Positions 17,560 through 25,416 of a stretch of 50,659 nt of DNA are shown here, piece after piece. The position numbers and the translations under genes were made by a program. The DNA comes from JACVRM01 sp036824245 (GTDB lineage Bacteria > Actinomycetota > Thermoleophilia > Gaiellales > Gaiellaceae). Numbering within the stretch: the stretch's first letter is position 1; the number at the start of each line of letters is the position of its first letter. The notes beneath the pieces are model-generated. The model was not told the origin of the DNA. It made no database searches and saw nothing but the letters and a program-made list of their open reading frames with translations. Location: the NCBI GenBank assembly GCA_036824245.1, contig DAITAO010000015.1, forward strand, positions 1 to 50,659, given 5' to 3'.

Positions 17560-18860
17560 ATCTGCGCGAGGAAGGGCCGGCGGCACTCGAGTGGGTGGCC
17601 GCGTACCTCGAGCGCGTGCGCGATCTGCCGGTACTGGCGCAGGTTCGGCCCGGCGAGCTGCGGGCCGCTTTGCCCGGCTCGCCGCCGGAGGAGCCCGAGC
17701 CCTTCGGCGCGGTCCTGCGCGATCTCGAGGACACGCTCCTGCCCGGCCTGACGCACTGGCAGAGCCCGCGTTACTTCGGCTATTTCGCCACCACCGGCTC
17801 GGAGCCCGGCATCCTCGCCGAGCTGCTCGTCGCTGGTCTCAATCAGATCGGCATCCTCTGGCGCACCTCGCCGGCGCTCCAGGAGCTCGAGGAGGTGGCA
17901 CTCGACTGGCTCGCCCAGCTGCTCGGGCTGCCGGCCGGCCTCCACGGGCACATCGAGGACACAGCCTCGACGGCGACCATGACGGCGCTCGCCGCAGCGC
18001 GCGGCGCGCGACCCGGCGCGCGCGTCGTGGTCGGCTCCGAGCATGCGCACTCGTCGGTGGACAAAGCGGCGCGGCTGCTCGAGCTCGAGCTGCGCAAGGT
18101 GCCCGTCGACGACGCCTTCCGGCTGCGTCCGGATCTGCTCGAGCTCGAGGGCGCCTGCGCCGTCGTCGCCACGATCGGCACCACCTCCACTAGCTCGGTC
18201 GACCCCGTACCGGCGATCGCCGAACGAGCGGCCGCCGAAGACGTGTGGCTGCATGTCGACGCTGCCTACGCAGGCGCCGCCGCTGTCTGCCCGGAGCTGC
18301 GCGACCGCTTCGCAGGCTGGGAGCGCGCAGACTCGGTGGTCGTCAACCCGCACAAGTGGCTGTTCACACCTGTGGACTGCTCGACGCTGTGGACACGCCG
18401 ACCGGAGGACTTCCGCCGCGCCTTCAGCCTCGTCCCCGAGTATCTGCGTGTGAGCGAGGATGTCGCGAGCCTGAGCGAGTACGCCTGGCCGCTGGGACGG
18501 CGCTTTCGTGCGCTCAAGCTCTGGACGGTGCTGCGCTGCTACGGGCGCAGCGGTCTGCAGCGGCTGATCCGCGAACACGTGCGCCTGGCGGAGCTTTTCG
18601 AGAGCTGGGTGCGCGACGAGCCCGGCTGGGAGCTGTGCGCGCCGCGGCCGTTCTCGCTCGTTTGCTTCCGGCTGCAGGGGAGCGACGAGCAGAACGAGAC
18701 GCTGCTCGAGCGCGTCAACGCGAGCGGCGAGATCTTCATCTCGCATACGAGGCTGAACGGCCGCTACGTACTGCGCCTGGCGATCGGCAATGCGCGCACT
18801 ACGGAGGACGACGTTCGCCTCGCGTGGGACGTTCTGCGCCGCGAAGCCGCCCTCGTCTAG
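17556..18860 (+). CDS. PLP-dependent decarboxylase, aromatic-L-amino-acid decarboxylase family
   Basis: Last gene of the operon, 434 residues. HWQSPRYFGYF at the N-terminus, the HVDAAYAGAAAVCPE strand (PLP-binding Asp) and Lys267 in NPHKWLF identify group II decarboxylases of the AADC type. The family converts tyrosine, DOPA, tryptophan, phenylalanine or similar amino acids to amines. The start is GTG 17556 overlapping the phosphatase stop. An amine-producing enzyme in a set of amine-oxidising ones could mean an amino acid is first decarboxylated and then degraded. Its stop shares CTAG with the convergent bpsA gene. Confidence 0.88.
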   Translation: MNLREEGPAALEWVAAYLERVRDLPVLAQVRPGELRAALPGSPPEEPEPFGAVLRDLEDTLLPGLTHWQSPRYFGYFATTGSEPGILAELLVAGLNQIGILWRTSPALQELEEVALDWLAQLLGLPAGLHGHIEDTASTATMTALAAARGARPGARVVVGSEHAHSSVDKAARLLELELRKVPVDDAFRLRPDLLELEGACAVVATIGTTSTSSVDPVPAIAERAAAEDVWLHVDAAYAGAAAVCPELRDRFAGWERADSVVVNPHKWLFTPVDCSTLWTRRPEDFRRAFSLVPEYLRVSEDVASLSEYAWPLGRRFRALKLWTVLRCYGRSGLQRLIREHVRLAELFESWVRDEPGWELCAPRPFSLVCFRLQGSDEQNETLLERVNASGEIFISHTRLNGRYVLRLAIGNARTTEDDVRLAWDVLRREAALV

Positions 18861-20020
18861 ACGCGCGCGAGCGGCTTGAACGTCCCGCCGCCGCAGCGGG
18901 GACAGCGCTCGCGCTCGAGTGCCGCGACGGTGGCCCACGCGCGACCACGCCCGACCTGCTGCACCGAGCGGCATCGCGTGCACCGGTACGCACGGCCAGG
19001 CTCACGGAAATCGCCCGTGTAGAGCGGCCCAGCGTAGGTGCCCCCGACGAGTGGACGCAGCTCGGCCGTCGTGACGAGGTGGTAGAGGTGGCTCGTCCCG
19101 CCGAGGACGCCGGCGCCGAGGTACTCGTTGAAGTGGCGGACGAGCCGCCGTAGCGCGAAGCCCATGTCCGCGATCGCACGCTGCACGCGAAGGAGCTCGT
19201 CGGGACGCTTCGGTCCGAAGGCCAGGAAGACCTCGCGGCCGGGCGGTCCCGCCGTCGCCTCCGCCGCCCGCGAGAGAAACAGTGCCGCACCGTCTCCCGT
19301 GTACGGCGGGTCGGTGAACACGGTGTCTGCCGTCCCACGCAACTCTTCGGGGAGCGGGGTACGCAGGTCATGCACCAGCGCATCGACCTGGAACGGCGCT
19401 CCCCGGAGCGCGCTCCGCACGAACGCGATGACGGCGGGGTCGATGTCGAGGACGACGAGGCCGCGGATCGCGTTCCCGATTCCGAGCTCGTCCGCCGCGA
19501 GCCTGATCGCCACGGAGGTGAGGTCGTCGTCGCCGAGCAGGAGAATCCGCTTTCCGTCCAGTGCACCTGCGTCGACGAGCGCAAGCGCGCGACGCACTTT
19601 CGTCTCGACCGTGCAATGTGACTGGTCGATCTCCACGCGCACGCGAGGCGCGCGCCGCGCGAGTGACGACAGCTCGCGCAAGACGGCGGCGAACGTGGGC
19701 GGAACGATCACCTCGCGCCCGGCACACGTGGGGCAGGTCGGGTCGACATGCCTACCCCCTGCGTGGACGAGGCGGCGTCCGAGAGCCGTTAGCCGGACGG
19801 GCCGCCTCCGATCGACCACGCCGCGCTTGCGAAGCTCGTTGCAGATCGCGCTCACGATCGGGACCGGCAGCTCGGTGGCACGGCTGACCTTCCGGACGGC
19901 GACCGGCTCGCGCCGGGCGACTGCGCGCAGGACGTCACGCACGCCCGCGGCGCCTTCGGCGAGACCGACCGCTGCGGCCACCTCCCCAATGATGCGGCGC
20001 TCCTCCGGCGCCTGGGTCAT
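18857..20020 (-). CDS. bpsA: Branched-chain polyamine synthase (N4-bis(aminopropyl)spermidine synthase), BpsA family
   Basis: A 387-residue protein of the former DUF43 family. BpsA adds two aminopropyl groups from decarboxylated SAM to spermidine, making a quaternary branched polyamine. The sequence shows an N-terminal winged helix (residues 25-90), GDDDLTS (163-169) in the cofactor site and the catalytic DPPYT (237-241). Three CxxC pairs (96/99, 347/350, 373/376) suggest zinc ribbons; the C-terminal ribbon is present in some homologues. It overlaps speD by 4 bases, so the two are coupled. Branched polyamines are known mainly from thermophiles, which would fit a warm-habitat ancestry. The enzyme could instead act on another polyamine acceptor. 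Confidence 0.82.
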   Translation of the reverse strand: MTQAPEERRIIGEVAAAVGLAEGAAGVRDVLRAVARREPVAVRKVSRATELPVPIVSAICNELRKRGVVDRRRPVRLTALGRRLVHAGGRHVDPTCPTCAGREVIVPPTFAAVLRELSSLARRAPRVRVEIDQSHCTVETKVRRALALVDAGALDGKRILLLGDDDLTSVAIRLAADELGIGNAIRGLVVLDIDPAVIAFVRSALRGAPFQVDALVHDLRTPLPEELRGTADTVFTDPPYTGDGAALFLSRAAEATAGPPGREVFLAFGPKRPDELLRVQRAIADMGFALRRLVRHFNEYLGAGVLGGTSHLYHLVTTAELRPLVGGTYAGPLYTGDFREPGRAYRCTRCRSVQQVGRGRAWATVAALERERCPRCGGGTFKPLARV

Positions 20021-20421
20021 CCCGCTCCGCGCTGCAGGGACTCGACCGTCGCCCGTTGCGCGCCGAGCCGCTCGCGCACGACGCGCAGGACTGCCTCGCC
20101 GTCCACCCGGCCGTAAGACAGCAAGTCGACGTTCGCCAGCAGCAGCTCAGGCCACGTATGGATGCTGAGGTGCGACTGCGCGAGCAGCAGTACCCCCGTC
20201 ACCGCGCCGTTCGGAAAGACGTGGAACTGCTCGCCGACCACGGTCGCGCCCCCTGCCTCGGCCGCCTCGAGCAGGATCACCCGGAGCTCGTCGGGGTCGA
20301 CGAGCACGGCCGCGTCGCGCAGCCGGGCATCCATGACGTACAGCCGCATTGCGAACGGCTGCGAGGCGCTGCTGTCGGTGACGAGCCGGCTCTGTTCGAG
20401 CTGGCGATGCTCCAGGGTCAA
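20017..20421 (-). CDS. speD: Pyruvoyl-dependent decarboxylase of the SpeD (AdoMet decarboxylase) family, with altered active-site residues
   Basis: A 134-residue proenzyme. AQSHLSIHTWPE (81-92) holds the serine (Ser83) that becomes the pyruvoyl group on self-cleavage, and His88. Compared with the Thermotoga-type enzyme as I recall it, the residue before the cleavage serine is Gln82 instead of Glu, the Ser55 equivalent is Thr75, and the catalytic Cys83 equivalent is Tyr103 (LLSYG for FTCG). The family makes decarboxylated SAM, the donor BpsA needs, which supports that role. The substitutions leave a shifted specificity possible, such as ornithine or arginine decarboxylation. TTG 20421 is the start, 7 bases after GGAGG. 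A 12-codon ORF lies 72 bases upstream. Confidence 0.8.
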   Translation of the reverse strand: MTLEHRQLEQSRLVTDSSASQPFAMRLYVMDARLRDAAVLVDPDELRVILLEAAEAGGATVVGEQFHVFPNGAVTGVLLLAQSHLSIHTWPELLLANVDLLSYGRVDGEAVLRVVRERLGAQRATVESLQRGAG

Positions 20422-20493
20422 GCAAGTACCTCCGGGTAGCTCGGATTGGACGGCCTCGGCCGCCGCGGGCTCCCGGAAGGGTGGTCGGGTCTG

Positions 20494-20532
20494 CTAGCGG
20501 CTGCCGAAGGAGGTCTCGTACAGCTCTGCCAT
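20494..20532 (-). CDS. 12-codon leader ORF upstream of speD
   Basis: ATG at 20532 opens MAELYETSFGSR and stops at 20494. It is preceded, at 7 bases, by AAGGAGGT, the strongest Shine-Dalgarno near speD. The stop lies 72 bases before the speD TTG. A peptide this short with such a strong ribosome site, ahead of a polyamine gene, suggests translational attenuation or a polyamine-sensing leader, as in other polyamine genes. It could also be chance; a homologue comparison would settle this. Confidence 0.45.
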   Translation of the reverse strand: MAELYETSFGSR

Positions 20533-20559
20533 GTGGCGTACCTCCTTCAGCTCGATACC

Positions 20560-20576
20560 GCGCACCAGCGGTGCGC
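20560..20576 (-). promoter_or_regulatory. Hairpin in the speD leader
   Basis: GCGCACC and GGTGCGC form a perfect 7-bp stem around a 3-base loop, about 28 bases upstream of the leader ORF start. It could sequester or present the ribosome site of that ORF, or be part of a promoter region; no T-run follows. Confidence 0.4.
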
Positions 20577-20668
20577 CCGACCGCACAAGTATGCGGGCGC
20601 CTGGCCCGCCTCGCAAGGCTGATGTCAGGAGATGGATGCTCGCCCGCGCCGCTCGGCGCGCTTGCCGC

Positions 20669-21877
20669 TTACTTGATGAGGGTGAGCAGCTTGAACATCG
20701 GGAGATACATCGAGATGATGATTACCCCGACCATCAGGCCGACGCCGATCATCATCAGCGGCTCGATGATCGAGGTCAGCGTCTGAATGGACGAGTCCAC
20801 CTCGTCCTCGTAGAAGTCGGCCACCTTGCCGAGCATCTTGTCCAGCTCGCCCGTTTCCTCGCCGACCTTGACCATGTGCGACACCATTGGTGGGAAGATC
20901 GGGTTCTCGGCCAGCGGCTGGGAGATGGGCACACCCTCGTGCACCTGCTCGCGCACATTGTTGAGCGCGTTCTCGACAACCCAGTTGCCGGTCGTCTGCG
21001 CGGTGATCTCGAGCGCCTTGATGATGTCCACGCCCGCGGCGACGAGGGTCGAGAGGGTGCGCGAGAAGCGGGCCAGCGTGACCTTGAGCACCACCTGGCC
21101 GATTCGCATCGGGATCTTCAGCTTGAAGCTGTCCCAACCGCGCCGGCCGCTCTCGGAGCGCTTCCACTGGCGGAAGCCGAAGGCGCCGCCGATCGCCACC
21201 GGAAATACGATGAACCAGTACCCGCGCATGAAGTTGGAGCCCATCAGCACGACCTTGGTCAGAGTCGGCAGGTCGCCGTGGAGCTGGTCGAAGAGGTTGA
21301 CGAACACCGGGACGAGGAAGAGGAGCATCCCGATCAGCACGACCGTCGCGAAGCCCATGACCAGCAACGGGTACATCATGGCGCCCTTGACGCGGCGCTT
21401 GATCGCGGTCTCCTTCTCGATCTGATACGCGACCCGATCGAGCACCGTGTCGAGAATCCCGGCAGCCTCTCCGGTCTCCACCATGGCCACGTACAGGCGG
21501 TTGAAGACCTGCGGATGCCGGCTCATCGCCTGGGAGAGCAGAGCACCGCCCTCGACGTCGCTCCGAATCTGACGGATGACCTCGGCGAGGTGCTTGTCCT
21601 CGGTCTGCTCCTCGAGGACGACGAGCGAGCCGACGATGCTGATGCCGGCCTCGATCATCGTCGCGAACTGGCGCGAGAAAACCTGCAGCGACTTCGGCTT
21701 GATCTTCTTGAAGCGCGCAGTGACCGTGTCGTCGCCGCCGCCCACCTCTTCGAGCGCGGAGGCGAGCAGGCCGCGGCTGCGCAGCTGGTCGCGCGCGTTG
21801 CCCGCATCGGCCGCCTCGATCTCTCCAGAGAGCTCGAAGCCCTGCGCGTTGATAGCGCTGTAGGCGTACGTCGCCAT
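20669..21877 (-). CDS. pilC: Type IV pilus inner-membrane platform protein PilC
   Basis: A 402-residue T2SSF-family protein, the platform on which the pilus motor turns. It shows two repeated cytoplasmic helical domains (RQFATMIEAGISIVGSL and the matching RFSRTLSTLVAAGVDIIKAL) and three hydrophobic segments near residues 165, 220 and 380. The N-terminus MATYAYSAINAQG fits the family and supports ATG 21877. A sigma-28-like -10 ends 8 bases upstream, so the transcript is nearly leaderless. No speD-pilC coupling is seen. The expected partner PilB is not in the window. Confidence 0.93.
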   Translation of the reverse strand: MATYAYSAINAQGFELSGEIEAADAGNARDQLRSRGLLASALEEVGGGDDTVTARFKKIKPKSLQVFSRQFATMIEAGISIVGSLVVLEEQTEDKHLAEVIRQIRSDVEGGALLSQAMSRHPQVFNRLYVAMVETGEAAGILDTVLDRVAYQIEKETAIKRRVKGAMMYPLLVMGFATVVLIGMLLFLVPVFVNLFDQLHGDLPTLTKVVLMGSNFMRGYWFIVFPVAIGGAFGFRQWKRSESGRRGWDSFKLKIPMRIGQVVLKVTLARFSRTLSTLVAAGVDIIKALEITAQTTGNWVVENALNNVREQVHEGVPISQPLAENPIFPPMVSHMVKVGEETGELDKMLGKVADFYEDEVDSSIQTLTSIIEPLMMIGVGLMVGVIIISMYLPMFKLLTLIK

Positions 21878-21885
21878 CTACTCCG

Positions 21886-21914
21886 CTATCGGCACGCGCG
21901 GCGCCTCTCTTGAG
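21886..21914 (-). promoter_or_regulatory. Sigma-28-like promoter of pilC
   Basis: On the minus strand: CTCAAG (21914-21909), 15 bases, GCCGATAG (21893-21886). The FliA/SigD/WhiG consensus is TAAA-N15-GCCGATA(A/T). The same CTCAAG-N15-GCCGATAG precedes pilT. Confidence 0.6.
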
Positions 21915-21937
21915 GGGTGCGACTCACCTGCCGATAA
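21910..21937 (+). promoter_or_regulatory. Sigma-28-like promoter of the PilV-like gene
   Basis: TTGA (21910-21913), 16 bases, GCCGATAA (21930-21937). The -10 is a perfect match to the sigma-28 consensus; the -35 is weaker. The spacer carries GCGACTCACC (21919-21928), which recurs before pilA (28063-28072) and, as GCGACTCGCC, before the second pilT. It is back to back with the pilC promoter. Confidence 0.55.
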
Positions 21938-21944
21938 GGAACTC

Positions 21945-22481
21945 GTGCGCGCGAGACTGAAGAGCACCGACGGCTTCGGCCTGATCGAGCTGATGATCGC
22001 GATGACCGTGCTCGCCGTCGGCCTGCTCGCGCTCGTGGCCGCGTTCAGCTCCGGATACGTCTCCATTCGGCGTGCCTCGAACATCTCGACGGCGAGTGCC
22101 CTCGCCGACACCCACATGGAGCGCTTCCGTGCGCTCAGATACTGCGCGATCAGGCTTGACGACGCCTCGATCGCGGCTGCGCCGGCGCCCTACACGAGTG
22201 ACGCCGCTTACAGCGGGAGCGCAACGACGCGCGTCGACGACACCGACACGTGCAACAGCGTCGTCCAGACATGCGTGGCCTCCCCGGTCGAGTGCAACGC
22301 GGCCCGCGCGGTGACGGGACCCGACAGCCGCAGCTATCGCATCGACACCTACATGGTCTACTACACGCCGACCGGCGGCCGCGAGCTCAAGGTGGTCACC
22401 GTGGTGGTGCGCGACTCGGCGATTCTGACCGGCACGCCGCTGGCACGGCTCTCGTCGCGCTTCGACGCATCGACCGGCTAG
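21945..22481 (+). CDS. PilV-like minor prepilin
   Basis: A 178-residue prepilin. The leader ends KSTDG, cleavage would fall before FGLIELMIAM, and Glu sits at +5, as PilD-type peptidases require. The hydrophobic helix LIELMIAMTVLAVGLLALVAAFSS is followed by a globular domain with Cys residues that may pair. The AVGLLALVAAFSSG stretch resembles PilV/FimT-type minor pilins that start or regulate pilus assembly. GTG 21945 lies 7 bases after the -10 end, so the transcript is nearly leaderless. It is alone on its strand; the repeat array follows. Confidence 0.8.
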   Translation: MRARLKSTDGFGLIELMIAMTVLAVGLLALVAAFSSGYVSIRRASNISTASALADTHMERFRALRYCAIRLDDASIAAAPAPYTSDAAYSGSATTRVDDTDTCNSVVQTCVASPVECNAARAVTGPDSRSYRIDTYMVYYTPTGGRELKVVTVVVRDSAILTGTPLARLSSRFDASTG

Positions 22482-22504
22482 CGCTGCCGCCGAGCAGCTG
22501 CGTT

Positions 22505-22560
22505 TCGTGAGGGTCGAGACCCGACGGGACAGTCCCCTGCGGGACAGTCCCTGCAACAAG
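22505..22560 (-). repeat. Dispersed GGGACTGTCCCC-type repeat (copy 2)
   Basis: Read on the minus strand this is GCAGGGACTGTCCCGCAGG, then GGACTGTCCCGTCGGGTCTCG. Two self-complementary GGGACTGTCCC blocks stand in tandem. The copy ends the left repeat array just after the PilV-like gene. Confidence 0.65.
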
Positions 22561-22606
22561 TAACGCGTCAGCTGTAGACAGCCGGCGCAGCGGCAGCCTG
22601 GGCGTC

Positions 22607-23455
22607 GGAGCTCGCGACGTAAGCGTCGGCACTACAAGAGTGGTCGCAACCCGTAGGCAGCCAGCCGAGGGTCTGTCCCCTCAGGAACCCACGTCCGCCA
22701 ACAACCTCGCTCCTGCGCCACCCGCGAGCCCGCGCGTCGGGGACTGACCCTCACAGAAGCAGCACGTCCAGCCAAGGCGCAGGAGTGCGCGGCGTAAGCG
22801 TCCGCACTACGAACGTGATCGCAACCCGTAGGCAGCCAGCCGAGGGTCTGTCCCCTCAGGAACCCACGTCCGCCAACAACCTCGCTCCTGCGCCACCCGC
22901 GAGCCCGCGCGTCGGGGACTGACCCTCACAGAAGCAGCACGTCCAGCCAAGGCGCAGGAGTGCGCGGCGTAAGCGTCCGCACTACGAAGGTGGTCGCAAC
23001 CCGTAGGCAGCCAATCGAGGGTCTGTCCCCTCAGGAACCCAACGTCCGCCAACCATCCCTCCCGTGCGCCACCCCGCGCGCCCGCGCGTCGGGACTGACC
23101 CTCACAGAAGTAGCAGGTCCGGCGAACGCTTCGGAGCCCGCGGCGTGAGCGTTGGCACTGCGAAGGTGATCGCAACCCGTAGGCAGCCATTCGAGGGTCT
23201 GTCCCCTCAACCACCCACGTCCGCCAACAACCTCGCTCCTGCGCCACCCGCAAGCCCGCGCGTCGGGGACTGACCCTCACAGAAGCAGCAGGTCCCGCCA
23301 AGGCGCAGGAGCCCGCGGCGTAAGCGTCCGCACTACGAACCTGGTGGCCAACCCACGCCCGCCAACAACCTCGCTCCTGCGCCACCCCGCGCGCCCGCGC
23401 GTCGGGGACTGACCCTCACAGAAGCAGCTTGTCCCGCGCAGGGGCGCAGGAGCCC
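22607..23455 (-). repeat. Left array of a 175-bp tandem repeat
   Basis: Five units. The marker GCAACCCGTAGGCAGCCA occurs at 22646, 22821, 22996 and 23172 (spacing 175, 175, 176); the fifth unit lacks this part. In each full unit, 14-base arms (minus strand: GAGGGTCAGTCCCC and GGGGACAGACCCTC, 13 of 14 complementary) enclose about 55 bases, so the core can fold as a long hairpin. A spacer containing GTCCGCACTACGAA and CGTAAGCG separates the cores. Similar units occur in the opposite orientation at 29.3-30.2 kb. Open frames in the array shift phase because 175 is not a multiple of three, so they are not taken as genes. Confidence 0.85.
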
Positions 23456-23457
23456 GG

Positions 23458-24189
23458 TTACAGCGAAGTCGACTTCAGCACCAGCGTGTAGCGCTTCTCG
23501 TCCGCGGTGTTCATCAGCGTCACGGGCTCGCCGATCTCCAGCGGGACGCCTCCCTCGGCGTCCTTCAGCGACCCGCCTACGATCGAGACGAGCACCGAGT
23601 CGACGCCGACCTTCATGAGCTGGAACGGTCCATCCGTATCAGGGAAGGACTTGTGCAGGTTGACGGTCATCTCGGTGCCGTTGACGGTCATCGTCGCGCG
23701 AGGCGCGTCAGGATCGTTGCTCGACGCGCCGATCTCGTCACCGCTCACGAACGGAACCTGGGCTTCGCCGCCGCCGGAGCTGCCTCCCGAGGAGCCGCCG
23801 GTCGAGGCGCCGCTCGTCGCGGCAGAGGAGCCCGCAGACTCATCCGCGCCCGCGGCCTGAGCGCTTTCCGAGACCTGGGCGACAAACGGGTCCTTGGTCT
23901 TGAAGCGGCTGAACGAGTAGAGCTTGCCGTCCACCTCTGCGGAGGACGCGTCGGCAGCGGACGTGGTCGGCGTGGCCGATACCGGCACCGCCGTGTCGGC
24001 CGTCGTAGTCGTCGCCGGGGCCGCAGCGGGCGCAGCGTTCGTCACCGGGGCCGGCTTCGACTCGAGCATCTTCATCGTGCGCGGCACCTGGATGACCATG
24101 ACGAGTCCGAGCAGCACGCCGCCGACGATCAGGATCTTTTTCTGGCGGCGCTGCTTCGCGCGCGCCAGGTCGCTGCGCCCCGCCGCCAT
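23458..24189 (-). CDS. Membrane-anchored pilus-operon protein in the PilP position
   Basis: A 243-residue protein with a basic N-terminus, one membrane helix at about residues 18-38 (ILIVGGVLLGLVMVI), a Pro/Ala/Thr-rich stalk and a second low-complexity Ser/Gly stretch (about 120-145) before a C-terminal beta-rich domain (about 165-243). It is the last gene of the pilTMNO run and overlaps pilO (ATGA). Position suggests a PilP-like partner of PilN/PilO, but no PilP signature is visible and no secretin gene is present to receive it. In a cell without an outer membrane it might instead stabilise the PilM-N-O scaffold. Confidence 0.65.
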   Translation of the reverse strand: MAAGRSDLARAKQRRQKKILIVGGVLLGLVMVIQVPRTMKMLESKPAPVTNAAPAAAPATTTTADTAVPVSATPTTSAADASSAEVDGKLYSFSRFKTKDPFVAQVSESAQAAGADESAGSSAATSGASTGGSSGGSSGGGEAQVPFVSGDEIGASSNDPDAPRATMTVNGTEMTVNLHKSFPDTDGPFQLMKVGVDSVLVSIVGGSLKDAEGGVPLEIGEPVTLMNTADEKRYTLVLKSTSL

Positions 24190-24800
24190 CAGTCCGTTCC
24201 TCCGGCCGCACCGGTATCCGCGGGCGGCGTCGCCGACGCTGCGGCCGCCGTGGCGCCGGCGTAGACGTAGGCGCTGGTGGTCAGAGTAGCCCGGAGCGGC
24301 TCGTCCTCGCCCTTGGCAAAGTCGAGCGCGTCGACCGTGAACAACCTGCCGTCTACCTCGAACTGCCCGTCGCGGACAGCCACCAGGCTGCGCAACCGGA
24401 ACAGGAAGTCGGACAGCTCGTAGAAGTTGCCTTCGAAGATCAGCTCGATCGACTGTGACGCAGAGCCCGGCTCACCCACGACCGGCTTGATCGAGTCGAA
24501 CGCAATGCCCGTCTCAGTTGCGATGCGGCTCAGCTCCAGCATGATGCCCGGCATGTCTTCCTCGTTCGGAATCGCCTTGCTGAAGCGGAAGATCTCGTCG
24601 ACGCGGGCCGGGGTGGCGGAGGGCCGGCTCTTGACACGAGCCTCCGCGAGCTGCCGCTGAGTCACCGTGATCTCGTCGGCCAGTTTCGAGGCCTCCGAGC
24701 GCTGCGGCGAGATGAGCGCCAGGTAGCCGAGCACGCTGATGACGAGCGCGACGGCGGCACCGACCCCGATCACCTTCAGATTGGGCGACTTGGACTTCAT
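24189..24800 (-). CDS. pilO: Type IV pilus assembly protein PilO
   Basis: A 203-residue inner-membrane protein with a short cytoplasmic tail, one membrane helix (about residues 10-32), a coiled-coil stretch (EASKLADEITVTQRQLAEAR) and a ferredoxin-like domain that ends in SAYVYAG. ELSDFLFRLRSLVAVRDGQFEVDG is the conserved PilO core. It pairs with PilN to link PilM in the cytoplasm to the rest of the machine. The start overlaps pilN by 4 bases. Confidence 0.88.
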   Translation of the reverse strand: MKSKSPNLKVIGVGAAVALVISVLGYLALISPQRSEASKLADEITVTQRQLAEARVKSRPSATPARVDEIFRFSKAIPNEEDMPGIMLELSRIATETGIAFDSIKPVVGEPGSASQSIELIFEGNFYELSDFLFRLRSLVAVRDGQFEVDGRLFTVDALDFAKGEDEPLRATLTTSAYVYAGATAAAASATPPADTGAAGGTD

Positions 24801-25414
24801 TGCGAGGTACCTCCGACTGCGGCGGGGCTAACGTCGGCGAGGATCACGAAGCTGACCAGGTCGCGTCCGGCGCGCTGCGCCTCGATGCTTTCCTGGAGAG
24901 TCACGTTGTCGAGACTCGGCAGCAGCTGCAGCCGGCTGAGCAGCCGGGCGACTGCCTCCTGCGAGTAGGTCATGCCCTTGATGGTGAATCCCTGCGTGGT
25001 AGGGGCCGCCGCCGCGTCGCCTTCGGCCGGTGCTGCCGCGGGCGCGGCGCTTGCGGACATGGTGTCGAGCCAGACATCCTCCGGCAGCACCTGTGACAGC
25101 TCGCGCAAGACGCGGTCCCACGCGACGCGCTTGGACAGCGCCGCCGCGACCGCCTCGCGCCGGGCGGTTTTCTCCGATTCGAGCTCGGGCCGAACCGGGA
25201 TGGCGGGCTTGGGCGGAGCCGGGACTGCCGCCAGTTCGTCCTGAAGGCCCCTGAGCTCGGAGCGGCGATCATCGACAGTGCCGCTCGCGATCACGAACCC
25301 GCCCGCGAGCAAGACCCCCACGGCAGCGCCCGCACCGAGGGCGGCGAACGCGGCGGCAGGTACCTTGCGACGGCCGTCGGCAAGGTCGGGCGGGAGCAGG
25401 TTGGCGGGACGCAT
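24797..25414 (-). CDS. pilN: Type IV pilus assembly protein PilN
   Basis: A 205-residue protein starting MRPANLLPPDL; the N-terminal NLLP motif is the peptide that PilM binds. One membrane helix (about residues 22-42) is followed by a coiled coil and a periplasmic-type ferredoxin-like domain, FTIKGMTYSQEAVARLLSRL. ATG 25414 is preferred over TTG 25420 because it lies 8 bases after the GGAG site, while the TTG would be only 2 bases away. It is translated immediately after pilM, whose stop is at 25417-25419. Confidence 0.88.
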   Translation of the reverse strand: MRPANLLPPDLADGRRKVPAAAFAALGAGAAVGVLLAGGFVIASGTVDDRRSELRGLQDELAAVPAPPKPAIPVRPELESEKTARREAVAAALSKRVAWDRVLRELSQVLPEDVWLDTMSASAAPAAAPAEGDAAAAPTTQGFTIKGMTYSQEAVARLLSRLQLLPSLDNVTLQESIEAQRAGRDLVSFVILADVSPAAVGGTSQ

Positions 25415-25416
25415 CG

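Noticed and set aside
22807..23385. 192-residue minus-strand frame in the left repeat array, and similar plus-strand frames at 29216-30527
   Set aside because: They translate the 175-bp repeat; the unit length is not a multiple of three, so the frame changes from unit to unit, and no ribosome site or conserved fold is seen.
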